This document shows, piece by piece, positions 24,988-34,791 of a stretch of DNA of 48,140 nucleotides. A program made the translations under genes and the position numbers. How positions within the stretch are numbered: position 1 is the stretch's first letter; each line of letters starts with the position of its first letter. The notes beneath the pieces are model-generated. The model saw nothing but the letters and a program-made list of their open reading frames with translations, ran no database searches and had not been told where the DNA came from. This stretch comes from Chloroflexota bacterium (GTDB lineage: Bacteria; Chloroflexota; Anaerolineae; Anaerolineales; Villigracilaceae), in NCBI GenBank assembly GCA_013152325.1, contig JAADGN010000154.1, forward strand, positions 1 through 48,140, in the 5' to 3' direction.

Positions 24988-25125
24988 CTTGAGCGATTAA
25001 GCCGTTTGCTGGCAAGCCCAGCAGCAATTGGTAAGCATCATTCGAACTTCGCTAGAAAAAACATCAAGACTTAGGAAGAATTTATCAGATGGAGAAGAAA
25101 CAAATCATTGGATAAGTCTCGTTGA

Positions 25126-26307
25126 TTAATTTGGAGGCTTGTTTATCCACTCTTTAACTCCACCATGGTGAGAACACGTTCCTTGTCGATGAGTAGAATA
25201 ACTGTAAGTCCCATCCCTACAAATGGCAGTTACATATTTCATTGGATCTTCAGTAGCTGTTAAAGTCTTTGACGGAGTAGGTATTCTTGAATTCGTGGGG
25301 GTTGGTGTTAGTGTAGGAGTACTTGTATTTGTTGGAGTGTTTGTCAATGAAGGAGTTAGAGTTATAGTTGGAGTTAAAGTATATGTTGGTGTTGGGGTGG
25401 TTGATGGAGTAAGTGTTGGGGTAAATGTTGGTATTCGTGTTGGCATTGAAGCTAAGACTACTGTTCCACTTGAACAAACTTGAGTCATAATCAAGAAGAA
25501 AGCTATTGTCCCCGAGACAAACCATTGAGATCCAAATACCTTCCATAAGTAAGCAATAAATGTAATCGGGGCTAATTCCTTTTGGCGTGGTCGAAGAACT
25601 GCTAATTCTTCAGACAGTTTTTGCCGGGAGTGTTCTGCCCCTTCTTCCTTTTGATTATTAAAACTATGGAGCTTCTCATATTTTTCCTTGATTATAGTTT
25701 TTTGAGCTTCAGGTACTTCTATAGGTTTTGAGTGATATAAATTTGAATAAACAGAATCTCTCCAATCTACTAAAGTTTGTGTTTTTGAAGGCCCAAATCC
25801 ATCTATAGATGATATTGCACTGTTGTTGATATTCTCCGCATTGACAATGCCATATCTTGCTAACCTTTCTTTCAGTCTAGGACCAACACCAGGTATCTTT
25901 GCTGTACTAATGCGTGCTGAATACATACCATCGCTAATGTATTTGTTTTGTACTCTGTGGAGAGCAGAGTTTGTTTCACTGTTTTCAGATTGAGTGAGTC
26001 TGTTTCGCTCTAAGCGTGCTTTATTAATAATCGTTTTTTCTGTTCGGCTTTTGCTTTGTAAGAAATTGGCTTTCCGGGTTAGTTTATGTTTTTCTTGAAC
26101 TACAGGAATGAGTCTGTAGCGAAGATAAAACCATGTAAAGACAGAAAAGGAAACGACTATTATAAGAAGAGTGATAATAGTAGCCGCAATATCAACATCA
26201 ACCAAAGCGAAAATAACAACCAAGGTTAATGCCATGACTTGACCTAGCAACAACACATAGGTGACCAGACGTGCAGCAGGATCTTCTTTGAGTTCAGGTT
26301 TTGTCAT
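25126..26307 (-). CDS. Membrane protein with helix-hairpin-helix, Thr/Pro stalk and DUF3761 domain
   Basis: The 393-residue protein has two N-terminal membrane helices (about 12-60), a basic coiled segment, and a cytoplasmic pair of helix-hairpin-helix motifs (IPGVGPRLKERLARYGI and IDGFGPSKTQTLVDW), normally used for DNA contact or protein pairing. A third membrane helix (about 258-280) is followed outside by a Thr/Pro-rich repeat stalk of about 65 residues. The C-terminal domain, with CRDGTYSYSTHRQGTCSHHG, is a DUF3761 domain. Codon use is much more A/T-rich than any neighbour, so it was probably acquired. It lies next to tRNA-Asn at the right edge of the accessory region. Function unknown. 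Confidence 0.78.
   Translation of the reverse strand: MTKPELKEDPAARLVTYVLLLGQVMALTLVVIFALVDVDIAATIITLLIIVVSFSVFTWFYLRYRLIPVVQEKHKLTRKANFLQSKSRTEKTIINKARLERNRLTQSENSETNSALHRVQNKYISDGMYSARISTAKIPGVGPRLKERLARYGIVNAENINNSAISSIDGFGPSKTQTLVDWRDSVYSNLYHSKPIEVPEAQKTIIKEKYEKLHSFNNQKEEGAEHSRQKLSEELAVLRPRQKELAPITFIAYLWKVFGSQWFVSGTIAFFLIMTQVCSSGTVVLASMPTRIPTFTPTLTPSTTPTPTYTLTPTITLTPSLTNTPTNTSTPTLTPTPTNSRIPTPSKTLTATEDPMKYVTAICRDGTYSYSTHRQGTCSHHGGVKEWINKPPN
25283..25450 (-). repeat. Degenerate short tandem repeat coding a Thr/Pro stalk
   Basis: A run of degenerate 6-base units (plus strand like GTTGGA and GTTGGT) encodes alternating Thr-Pro and Thr-X residues in the extracellular stalk of the DUF3761 protein. 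Such tracts often change length by slippage. Confidence 0.7.
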
Positions 26308-26387
26308 CTGTTGAATCCGCCAATTTGGATCTTCTTTACCCCTAAGACAAGTTCAAAATAATCCTGGATACAAATAAAGTCAAAGTC

Positions 26388-26393
26388 ATTATA
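26388..26393 (-). promoter_or_regulatory. -10 element for the DUF3761 membrane protein
   Basis: A perfect TATAAT on the minus strand 80 bases upstream of the ATG. No clear -35 is seen. Confidence 0.4.
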
Positions 26394-26451
26394 CACGTAT
26401 TCAACAAAAGAGCCTGTTGGCTGAATGAGGGGGGCATCCAGTACAACAGGC

Positions 26452-26487
26452 AAAAAAGGCCTTAGCGAAAAGCTAAAGGCCTTTTTT
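26452..26487 (-). terminator. Bidirectional terminator next to tRNA-Asn
   Basis: AAAAAAGGCC plus TTAGC (26452-26466) pairs with GCTAAAGGCCTTTTTT (26472-26487) with one bulged A. It ends tRNA-Asn transcription on the minus strand. Confidence 0.85.
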
Positions 26488-26493
26488 ATACTT

Positions 26494-26569
26494 TGGCTCC
26501 TCGCTCAGGACTCGAACCTGAAACCTAGCGGTTAACAGCCGCTCGCTCTGCCAATTGAGCTAGCGAGGA
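26494..26569 (-). tRNA. tRNA-Asn (anticodon GTT)
   Basis: The minus strand folds as a full tRNA: acceptor TCCTCGC paired with GCGAGGA, D-arm AGCTCAATTGGCAGAGC, anticodon loop CTGTTAA with GTT at 26536-26534, T-arm GGTTCGAGTCC, discriminator G, and CCA encoded. The 3' end faces the accessory region. A degenerate copy of its 3' half is at 11151-11193 in the same orientation. Confidence 0.97.
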
Positions 26570-26687
26570 AGGCGACGGAGATTATACGGTTAAGGCAAAG
26601 ATGTGTCAAGCAATTTCACGCAATCTCCCAAAGTGCGGGTTTTTCCTGCAGCGCAGGGGGTTGCCGCGCCCGCAATGAGGCGGGTTT

Positions 26688-27683
26688 TCAATACTGGATA
26701 GCGCTCATCTCATTGAGCTTGTCCCAGCGATGGGTGGCCGTGATCCAGCGCACGGTTCCGGTCAGGCCGCGCACGACCAGGCTTTCGGTGCGGGCGCTGT
26801 TGCTGAAATACTTCACGCCCCTCATCAACTCGCCATCCGTGATGCCGGTGGCAGCAAAGAAGACGTCCTCAGACGAGACCAGGTCGTACATGGTCAAAAC
26901 CCTGTCGAAGTCGTAACCGGCCTCGCGGCCGCGGGCCATTTCCTCCTCGTTGCGGGCATAGAGTTTTCCCTGGATCTCACCGCCCATGGCATGCAGGGCG
27001 CAAGCCGCCAAGACGCCCTCCGGCGTGCCGCCGATACCGATCAGGACGTCAATGCCGGTTTCGGGCATAGCCGTCATCAGCGCGGCGGCCACGTCGCCGT
27101 CGGGGATCTGGCGCAAGCGAGCGCCCGCGCCGCGTATCTCGGCGATCAACTCCTTGTGCCGCGGACGGTCGAGGACAATGGCTGTCAAGTCTTCGATCTT
27201 TTTGCCCTTGGCTTTGGCGACCGCCCTCAGGTTGTCGACCACCGGCGCATCCACGTTGATCACGCCTTTGGCCTCCGGCCCAACCGCGATCTTGTGCATA
27301 TACACGAAGGGGCCGGGATTGAACATGGTGTCACGCGGCGCGACAGCCACGGTCGCGATCGCGTTCAGGCGGCCATAGGCCAGGGGCCGGGTGCCATCTA
27401 TCGGGTCAACGGCCACGTCCACGTCCGGGTATGACCCGTTGCCGACGCGTTCGCCGTTGAAGAGCATCGGGGCGCGATCCTTCTCGCCCTCGCCGATCAC
27501 GATCACGCCGTCCATATCCACCGTCTTCAAGATCAAGCGCATAGCCTCAACCGCAGCCGCGTCGGCGGCTTCTTTGTTCCCGCGTCCCATGAAACGCCCC
27601 GCGCCGAGCGCGGCAGCTTCGGTCACGCGCACCAATTCCAGCGCCAGGTTGCGAGTAGGTTTACGTTTGTCTTCTATTTCCAT
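26688..27683 (-). CDS. glpX: Fructose-1,6-bisphosphatase class II
   Basis: The 331-residue enzyme removes the 1-phosphate of fructose 1,6-bisphosphate in gluconeogenesis and is a metal-dependent cytosolic homodimer. GlpX features are VIGEGEKDRAPMLFNGERVG (metal-binding Glu residues) and DVAVDPIDGTRPLAYG (the DPxDGT motif of the Li+-sensitive phosphatase fold), then IGIGGTPEGVLAACAL. In autotrophs the same enzyme may also act on sedoheptulose bisphosphate. The ATG at 27683 is chosen because GGAGGG lies seven bases before it. It follows cdsA by 25 bases and may be the last gene of the rpsB-to-cdsA run. Confidence 0.95.
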   Translation of the reverse strand: MEIEDKRKPTRNLALELVRVTEAAALGAGRFMGRGNKEAADAAAVEAMRLILKTVDMDGVIVIGEGEKDRAPMLFNGERVGNGSYPDVDVAVDPIDGTRPLAYGRLNAIATVAVAPRDTMFNPGPFVYMHKIAVGPEAKGVINVDAPVVDNLRAVAKAKGKKIEDLTAIVLDRPRHKELIAEIRGAGARLRQIPDGDVAAALMTAMPETGIDVLIGIGGTPEGVLAACALHAMGGEIQGKLYARNEEEMARGREAGYDFDRVLTMYDLVSSEDVFFAATGITDGELMRGVKYFSNSARTESLVVRGLTGTVRWITATHRWDKLNEMSAIQY

Positions 27684-27708
27684 GCCAATACCCTCCAAAA
27701 ACAAGCAA

Positions 27709-28518
27709 CTATAAGAAAAACCAGCTAACCAGATAATAGCCCAGGGCTGATGCCCACAGCCAGGTATCAATGCGGTCAAACACACCGCCGTGACCAGGGA
27801 AAATATGACTCGAGTCTTTGATGCCGGCCTGACGTTTGATCATGCTCTCGCCGAGGTCGCCCAGCGTGGTCAGCAGCGACATGACCAGCCCGATCAACGC
27901 GCCGCCCAGCAGGGTCACGTTCAGGTGACCATAATGCTGCCACAACCAGGCGAACAGCACGCCGCCCAGCGTCCCGGTCACTACGCCGCCCCAGTAGCCT
28001 TCCCAGGTCTTCTTGGGACTCAGCCGCGGGCTGAGTTGACGCCGCCCAAAACGACGCCCGACAAAATAAGCTCCCGAGTCGGCCAGCCAGACCGCCGGGA
28101 GCACCAGGAAGAACCACCACAGACCATCCGGCAGGTTGCGCAACTTGACCAGGTACGCGCCGACCCAGCCCAGATAGGCGATACCCGTCACGGTGACGGC
28201 GAAATCTGCCGCGGCCTGGTCGCGCCCCTTTTCGTAGGCCAGCAGGTGGACGGTCATCGCCAGCAGGATCAGGCCGGTCAGCACCGCGCTGGCGTCGGCT
28301 GGATACAACGTCCGCACAGCCAGCACACCCAAAACGCCTCCGACAACCAGCACCATCGACGGCTGGAAGCGGGCCGAACGGAACAAATGGACGTACTCCC
28401 AGGCTGCACATCCCAAAAAGAAAGCCATTAGCGCCAGAAAAAAGAATCCCCCATGGATGATGGCTGGCAAGCCAATAGCCGCGAGCACCAGAGCAGTTGC
28501 GAAGCGTTTAGCTAGCAT
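27709..28518 (-). CDS. cdsA: Phosphatidate cytidylyltransferase
   Basis: CdsA makes CDP-diacylglycerol from CTP and phosphatidate in the cell membrane, the branch point of phospholipid synthesis. The 269-residue protein has about seven to eight membrane helices and the C-terminal signature SMIKRQAGIKDSSHIFPGHG ending in DR-x-D, with the SxxxKRxxxxKDxxxxxPGHGGxxDRxD pattern complete. The ATG at 28518 overlaps the end of uppS by 11 bases. The uppS-cdsA order is common in bacteria. The next gene here is glpX rather than dxr, consistent with a mevalonate-based organism. Confidence 0.95.
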   Translation of the reverse strand: MLAKRFATALVLAAIGLPAIIHGGFFFLALMAFFLGCAAWEYVHLFRSARFQPSMVLVVGGVLGVLAVRTLYPADASAVLTGLILLAMTVHLLAYEKGRDQAAADFAVTVTGIAYLGWVGAYLVKLRNLPDGLWWFFLVLPAVWLADSGAYFVGRRFGRRQLSPRLSPKKTWEGYWGGVVTGTLGGVLFAWLWQHYGHLNVTLLGGALIGLVMSLLTTLGDLGESMIKRQAGIKDSSHIFPGHGGVFDRIDTWLWASALGYYLVSWFFL

Positions 28519-29254
28519 GCACTTTGTTATCCACCGCCGCAGAGACGCCCCCAAAGCGGCGATCGCGCCGGGCATAATCCTCGAGCGCCCGGCGGAATTC
28601 CTCCTTATTGAAATCCGGCCAATAGGTCGGTGTAATGTACCACTCGGAATAGGCGGTCTGCCAGATCAAAAAATTGCTGATGCGCAATTCGCCCGAAGTG
28701 CGGATGACCAGGTCAGGGTCGGGGACGCCAGCCGTGAACAGATACTGGCTGACCAGTTCAGCATTCACGTCTTCTGCCGGGATGCCGCTTTCAACGATGC
28801 GTTGAATGGCGTAGACAATTTCGTCCCGCCCGCCATAGTTGAAGGCCACGTTCAAAACCAGGCGGTCGTTGTCCTTGGTCAACTCGACGGCATCCAACAC
28901 TTTTTTGTGCAGTTTGGGAGCCAGCCGTTCCAGCCGCCCAATATGACGCAGCTGCACGCCTTCTTTGTGCAACTCGGCCAATTCACGGTCGATCACATCC
29001 TCGAAGATGTGCATCAACCCCTTCACCTCCTCAGGTGGACGCCCCCAATTTTCGGTCGAGAAAGCGTAAATGGTCAGGTACTTGACGCCGAATTCCACGC
29101 TGGCGCGGATAATGCGGCGCAGATTTTCTGTTCCCGCGCGGTGCCCGGCAAGCCGCGGCAAGCCGCGCGACAACGCCCAGCGGCCATTCCCATCCATGAT
29201 GATGGCAACGTGCTGGGGTATCTTTTCGGGCGGGATCTTAAGATGTTCGCCCAT
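28508..29254 (-). CDS. uppS: Isoprenyl (undecaprenyl) diphosphate synthase
   Basis: The 248-residue cis-prenyltransferase adds isopentenyl units to farnesyl diphosphate to make the lipid carrier for wall polymers. Signatures: HVAIIMDGNGRWA (catalytic Asp of the DGNGRW motif), HRAGTENL, YLTIYAFSTENWGRP and the C-terminal DLVIRTSGELRISNF with SEWYITPTYWPDF. An alternative TTG start at 29266 overlaps the frr stop but sits too close to GGAAG. The ATG at 29254 fits better. It uses the isoprenoid units whose supply genes (mvaA, mvaS) lie about 8 kb away. Confidence 0.95.
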   Translation of the reverse strand: MGEHLKIPPEKIPQHVAIIMDGNGRWALSRGLPRLAGHRAGTENLRRIIRASVEFGVKYLTIYAFSTENWGRPPEEVKGLMHIFEDVIDRELAELHKEGVQLRHIGRLERLAPKLHKKVLDAVELTKDNDRLVLNVAFNYGGRDEIVYAIQRIVESGIPAEDVNAELVSQYLFTAGVPDPDLVIRTSGELRISNFLIWQTAYSEWYITPTYWPDFNKEEFRRALEDYARRDRRFGGVSAAVDNKVHAS

Positions 29255-29262
29255 GATGTCTA

Positions 29263-29820
29263 TCAAACTTCCAAGATTTCCTGTTCTTTCTCTTTGCCCA
29301 GATTGTCGATCTTTTCGACAAAGCGATCGGTGGTCTTCTGCAGATCACCTTCGCCCCGTTTCTGGTCGTCTTCAGAGATCATTTTTTCGCTCTCGAGTTC
29401 TTTCAGGTCCCGCATCAGATCACGGCGAACATTGCGCACCGCAATGCGCGCTTCTTCCACGCGGCGGCTAACTACTTTGACCAGCTCCTGCCGCCGGTCT
29501 TCGGTCAGTGGTGGCAAGTTCAGGCGGATGGATTTGCCATCATTATTGGGCGTCAAGCCCAGATTCGAAGACAGGATCGCCCGTTCAACATTTTTCACCG
29601 TGGACGGATCGAACGGTTTGATCAACAAGGAACGCGGTTCGGGAACACTGATGGATGCCAACTGCATCAGGGGAGTTGGAACACCATAGTACTCCACGGG
29701 GATTTTTTCTACCAATGCCGGCGTCGCCCGGCCAGTGCGAATACGAGACAAATCGTCATCTAACGCCTGGATGGCACCCTGCATACGGGTTTCGGCTTCC
29801 TTGATGATGTCTTTAATCAC
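29263..29820 (-). CDS. frr: Ribosome recycling factor
   Basis: RRF works with EF-G to split the post-termination ribosome. From the GTG at 29820 the protein is 185 residues, the usual length. AGGAGGTCGAG stands directly before this GTG, so it is chosen over the long upstream frame. Family segments: IKEAETRMQGAIQAL, IRTGRATPALVEKI, VEYYGVPTPLMQLASISVPE and LPPLTEDRRQELVKVV. It lies between pyrH and uppS, a standard order. Confidence 0.96.
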   Translation of the reverse strand: MIKDIIKEAETRMQGAIQALDDDLSRIRTGRATPALVEKIPVEYYGVPTPLMQLASISVPEPRSLLIKPFDPSTVKNVERAILSSNLGLTPNNDGKSIRLNLPPLTEDRRQELVKVVSRRVEEARIAVRNVRRDLMRDLKELESEKMISEDDQKRGEGDLQKTTDRFVEKIDNLGKEKEQEILEV

Positions 29821-29936
29821 CTCGACCTCCTGGTTGAGTAGGCAAACGAGTTCCTCATAAGGATACCCTAAAATCAAAAAAAATGCTACGCCTGCGCGTA
29901 AAAGGGAGATGTTTTGAGACAGTTTGAGAGGAATGT

Positions 29937-29983
29937 GGAGACGCCCCACTCTTCCAACGTGCTCCGCGAGAGAGGGCGTCTCC
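29937..29983. other. Hairpin between pyrH and frr
   Basis: GGAGACGCCC (29937-29946) and GGGCGTCTCC (29974-29983) pair perfectly around a 27-base loop. TTAATGGTTTTTT follows on the plus strand only. It lies in the pyrH-frr spacer and may be an RNA-processing or partial termination structure. Confidence 0.45.
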
Positions 29984-30036
29984 TTAATGGTTTTTTGAAA
30001 TTCGCAGCAACGGGGCTTGCGCGAAGCCGCTATACG

Positions 30037-30822
<786 letters not shown>

Positions 30823-31428
30823 TTATTCAGAAATCCTTTCGCCCAATTCCCAGCGTTGGAAACGCCGGATGACGATATTCTCGCCGATAGCAGCGACATT
30901 TTGCATGACCAGTTTCTCGACCGTCATGCTGTCGTCGCGAATATACGTCTGCTGCATCAAGCAAACTTCGTCTTTAAATTTTTTCAAACGCCCTTCCACA
31001 ATGCGATCCACGATATTGGCAGGTTTACCCTCTTCCAAAGCACGCTTGCGGGCGATCTCGCGCTCGTGTTCCAGCACCTCTTCGGGAATTTCGTCCGCGG
31101 TGATATATTGCGGCGCGGCAGCCGCGATCTGCAAGGCAATCTCGTGCGCCAGCTTGCGAAAAGCCTCGGAGCGGGCCACGAAGTCGGTCTCACAATTGAC
31201 CTCGACCATCACGCCCACACGCCCATTGCCGTGCGAGTACAACTCGACCATACCGTCCGATGCATCGCGGTCAGAGCGCTTGGCGGCTTTGGCCAGCCCC
31301 TTCTCACGAAGATGGTCCACGGCTTTCTTATAATCGCCATCCGCAGCTTCCAGCGCCTTGCGGCAATCCAGAACGCCTGCGCCCGTCGTCGAGCGCAATT
31401 CCTTGATCATCTCAGTTGTAATTTCCAT
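30823..31428 (-). CDS. tsf: Elongation factor Ts
   Basis: EF-Ts exchanges GDP for GTP on EF-Tu. The 201-residue product is the short form common outside the enterobacteria. It has the N-terminal UBA-like domain with IKELRSTTGAGVLDCRKAL, then the TDFV core VNCETDFVARSEAFRKLAHE. The C-terminal QTYIRDDSMTVEKLV is also typical. It lies 27 bases after rpsB, the normal pairing. Confidence 0.97.
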   Translation of the reverse strand: MEITTEMIKELRSTTGAGVLDCRKALEAADGDYKKAVDHLREKGLAKAAKRSDRDASDGMVELYSHGNGRVGVMVEVNCETDFVARSEAFRKLAHEIALQIAAAAPQYITADEIPEEVLEHEREIARKRALEEGKPANIVDRIVEGRLKKFKDEVCLMQQTYIRDDSMTVEKLVMQNVAAIGENIVIRRFQRWELGERISE

Positions 31429-31455
31429 GCTTGCCTCATCCAGTCGGTTCGGATG

Positions 31456-32751
<1,296 letters not shown>

Positions 32752-32858
32752 TAGGGGGTATTCTCCTTTGCGTTTTTCCTCCGCCTCTTTCATTCCTGCC
32801 ATGACCGCGTCCATTTGGTCCGCGGCACGCATGGCAAGTCCAGAGACGTGTGTGATTC

Positions 32859-32880
32859 GCTTCCCGCCCGCGGCGGGAGC
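32859..32880 (-). promoter_or_regulatory. GC-rich hairpin in the rpsB leader
   Basis: CCCGCC and GGCGGG pair with three bases between, flanked by more GC pairs, in the untranslated leader about 110 bases before the rpsB ATG. S2 is known to repress rpsB-tsf through the leader in some bacteria; that this hairpin does so is inference. Confidence 0.4.
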
Positions 32881-32887
32881 GGCGGAT

Positions 32888-32896
32888 AGTATACCA
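32888..32896 (-). promoter_or_regulatory. Extended -10 promoter of rpsB
   Basis: On the minus strand TGGTATACT is a TGn-extended -10, with no good -35. It is the only promoter-like element between dnaA's end and the rpsB leader. Confidence 0.45.
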
Positions 32897-32938
32897 CAGA
32901 TTTGGGTCGGGAAAAATCACAATGACAAAAACAATGAC

Positions 32939-32973
32939 AAAAAAGAAACGCCCCGATCATCTCGGGGCGTTTC
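32939..32973 (-). terminator. Terminator of dnaA
   Basis: GAAACGCCCCGA (32945-32956) pairs with TCGGGGCGTTTC (32962-32973). On the minus strand TTTCTTTTTT follows. Confidence 0.92.
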
Positions 32974-32976
32974 GGG

Positions 32977-34326
32977 TCACATCACTGCGGCTTGGCCGTA
33001 TAACTGCTGCCGTATCTGCACCACCTGGCGGCGCAGACGGTCGTCCCGCTCGAGCAGGTCGGAGATCTTTTCGATGGCGTACATCACGGTCGTGTGGTCG
33101 CGGCCGCCGAGTTCCTTGCCAATTTGCGGCAGGGAGATGTTGGCCTCCCGGCGCATCAGGTACATGGCGATCTGCCGCGGCAAAGCGACGGCCCGTGAGC
33201 GGTCGCGTCCGATCAGGCGGTCGGTGGTCAGGTTGAAAGCGTTGGCCACCAGGTCCACGACGCGCTGCGGCTGGATGTCGCTGGCCTGGGGCAGCAGATC
33301 GGCCAGAGCAACCTCCGCCAACTGCGGGGTGATGGCTGTACCGCTCAATTCAGCAAAAGCCACGATGCGATTGAGCGCGCCCTCCAGCTCGCGGATGTTG
33401 GACTGCACGCGCCGGGCGATGATCTCCAAAATGTCATCCGGCACGAAGCGCCCCGCACGTTCAGCCTTGTAGCGCAAGATCGCCTGGCGGGTCTCCAAAT
33501 CGGGCGGCTGAATGTCGGCGGTCAGCCCCCACTCGAAGCGCGAGCGCAGACGTTCCTCCAGCGTGACCATCGCCTTCGGCGGCCGGTCGGAGGAGACGAT
33601 GATCTGTTTGTCCTGTCCGTGCAGGGTGTTGAAAGTATGGAAGAACTCCTCCTGCGTGGACTCTTTTCCCGCAATGAACTGGATATCGTCCACCAGCAAA
33701 ACGTCGATCGAGCGGTATTTGTCGCGGAAGGCCTGCGTGGTATGTGTGCGGATGGCGTTGATCAGGTCGTTGGTGAACTCCTCGGACGAGACGTACAGCA
33801 CGTTCAGGTCACGAGCCCGGCAGGCGTTCCCGATGGCATGCAAAAGGTGTGTTTTTCCCAATCCAACTCCCCCATACAGAAAAAGTGGATTATAAGCCCG
33901 GGCTGGTTTCTCCGCCACAGCCTGGCAGGCCGCGTGCGCCAAACGGTTGCCCGCTCCGACGACGAAACTCTCGAAAGAGTAACGCGGGTTCAGGCTGGAA
34001 TTCCCAGGCTGAGGGGCGGTCGGCTCCGCATCGTCTTCGGGGGACTGGGCCTCAACCTCTTCGGATGCCTCCCTGCTCCTGCCCTGGGAGACAACAAAGT
34101 CCACATCCACGCTGCGATTCATAATGCCGATCAGCAGCCGGCTAACTGTGCTCGCAAGGCGGCTTTCCAGCCAATCACGCGCGTACGCATTGCGCACGCC
34201 AATGGTCAAGACGCCGTCATCGTAAGCCATGGGCCGCGTGTCCCGCACCCACGTGTCGAACGATGCTTTTGGCATCTCCATTTGCAATTGACCAAGCACA
34301 GTCTGCCAAGCTCTGTCAGCATCCAT
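32977..34326 (-). CDS. dnaA: Chromosomal replication initiator DnaA
   Basis: The 449-residue AAA+ protein opens the replication origin. Domain I is at 1-80 (WVRDTRPMAYDDGVLTIGV), with an acidic linker at 95-130. The AAA+ core has Walker A GGVGLGKTHLLHAIGNA, Walker B VLLVDDIQFIAGK and the arginine-finger segment LRSRFEWGL. Domain IV binds DNA with GRDHTTVMYAIEKI. The ATG at 34326 follows AGGAGG. dnaN and recF are not beside it. The 465 bases upstream hold two palindromes but no DnaA box that I can recognise. Confidence 0.97.
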   Translation of the reverse strand: MDADRAWQTVLGQLQMEMPKASFDTWVRDTRPMAYDDGVLTIGVRNAYARDWLESRLASTVSRLLIGIMNRSVDVDFVVSQGRSREASEEVEAQSPEDDAEPTAPQPGNSSLNPRYSFESFVVGAGNRLAHAACQAVAEKPARAYNPLFLYGGVGLGKTHLLHAIGNACRARDLNVLYVSSEEFTNDLINAIRTHTTQAFRDKYRSIDVLLVDDIQFIAGKESTQEEFFHTFNTLHGQDKQIIVSSDRPPKAMVTLEERLRSRFEWGLTADIQPPDLETRQAILRYKAERAGRFVPDDILEIIARRVQSNIRELEGALNRIVAFAELSGTAITPQLAEVALADLLPQASDIQPQRVVDLVANAFNLTTDRLIGRDRSRAVALPRQIAMYLMRREANISLPQIGKELGGRDHTTVMYAIEKISDLLERDDRLRRQVVQIRQQLYGQAAVM

Positions 34327-34700
34327 GAACAACCTCCTATAACGTACTCTGCCACGTAAAGAGATATTATGTAAGCAAGCCCCCTGCAAAAAACAGGGGC
34401 TGTTTTGTGACCTATATTTTTGTTCTTCCTGGGGAAAGGATATGCCCTCAAATAGACCCAGCTGAACTGACTTAGATTGTAGCAAAAAAGACGCGTTCTT
34501 GCTACACGGTAAACCTACGTTAGGTTAAAAACTTCGCGTTTTTTAAGGTATTTAAAGGTTAACAAGTCTTGCGTGAAACACGACCAGACTCAACTTCCCG
34601 TAGAACAGTTGTTTCAGCCAGAGAAACCGCCGACCCAAAAACATACCCCCATATCTGGGGTGAACCCGCCAAGTACCTAACAAAAACGCAAACTCCCCTT
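34327..34700. other. dnaA upstream region with palindromes
   Basis: No gene here. TGTAGCAA (34479-34486) pairs with TTGCTACA (34499-34506) over a possible minus-strand -10 (TACAAT, within GCTACAATC reading leftward). AACCTA-CGT-TAGGTT lies at 34512-34526. AGCCCCCTG (34378-34386) pairs with CAGGGGCT (34393-34400) in the dnaA leader. An A/T-rich patch lies at 34525-34570. It could be part of an origin, but TTATCCACA-like DnaA boxes are missing. Confidence 0.4.
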
Positions 34701-34735
34701 AAAAAACCGCGCCGTCAAAAAGTTTTTTGGCGGCG
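34701..34735 (-). terminator. Terminator of the GAF histidine kinase
   Basis: CGCCG plus TCAAAAA (34710-34721) pairs with TTTTTGGCGGCG (34724-34735) with one wobble. Reading the minus strand, GCGGTTTTTT follows. Confidence 0.75.
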
Positions 34736-34791
34736 ACTGTGAAACACAAATTCTTGGGACTCAATTCCGGCGCGCGAGGGGATAAGACGAT

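Noticed and set aside
25283-25450. Possible CRISPR or regulatory repeat
   Set aside because: Short degenerate units that encode a Thr/Pro stalk in frame.
11194-26493. Integrase or transposase inside the accessory region
   Set aside because: No tyrosine or serine recombinase motifs were seen in any frame inspected, so the element, if real, is a remnant or was mobilised in trans.
34572-34746. parS half-sites CGTGAAACA (34572-34580) and TGTGAAACA (34738-34746)
   Set aside because: The other halves do not match TGTTTCA, so these are probably chance matches.
34327-34791. oriC
   Set aside because: No DnaA boxes like TTATCCACA were found; proximity to dnaA alone is not enough.
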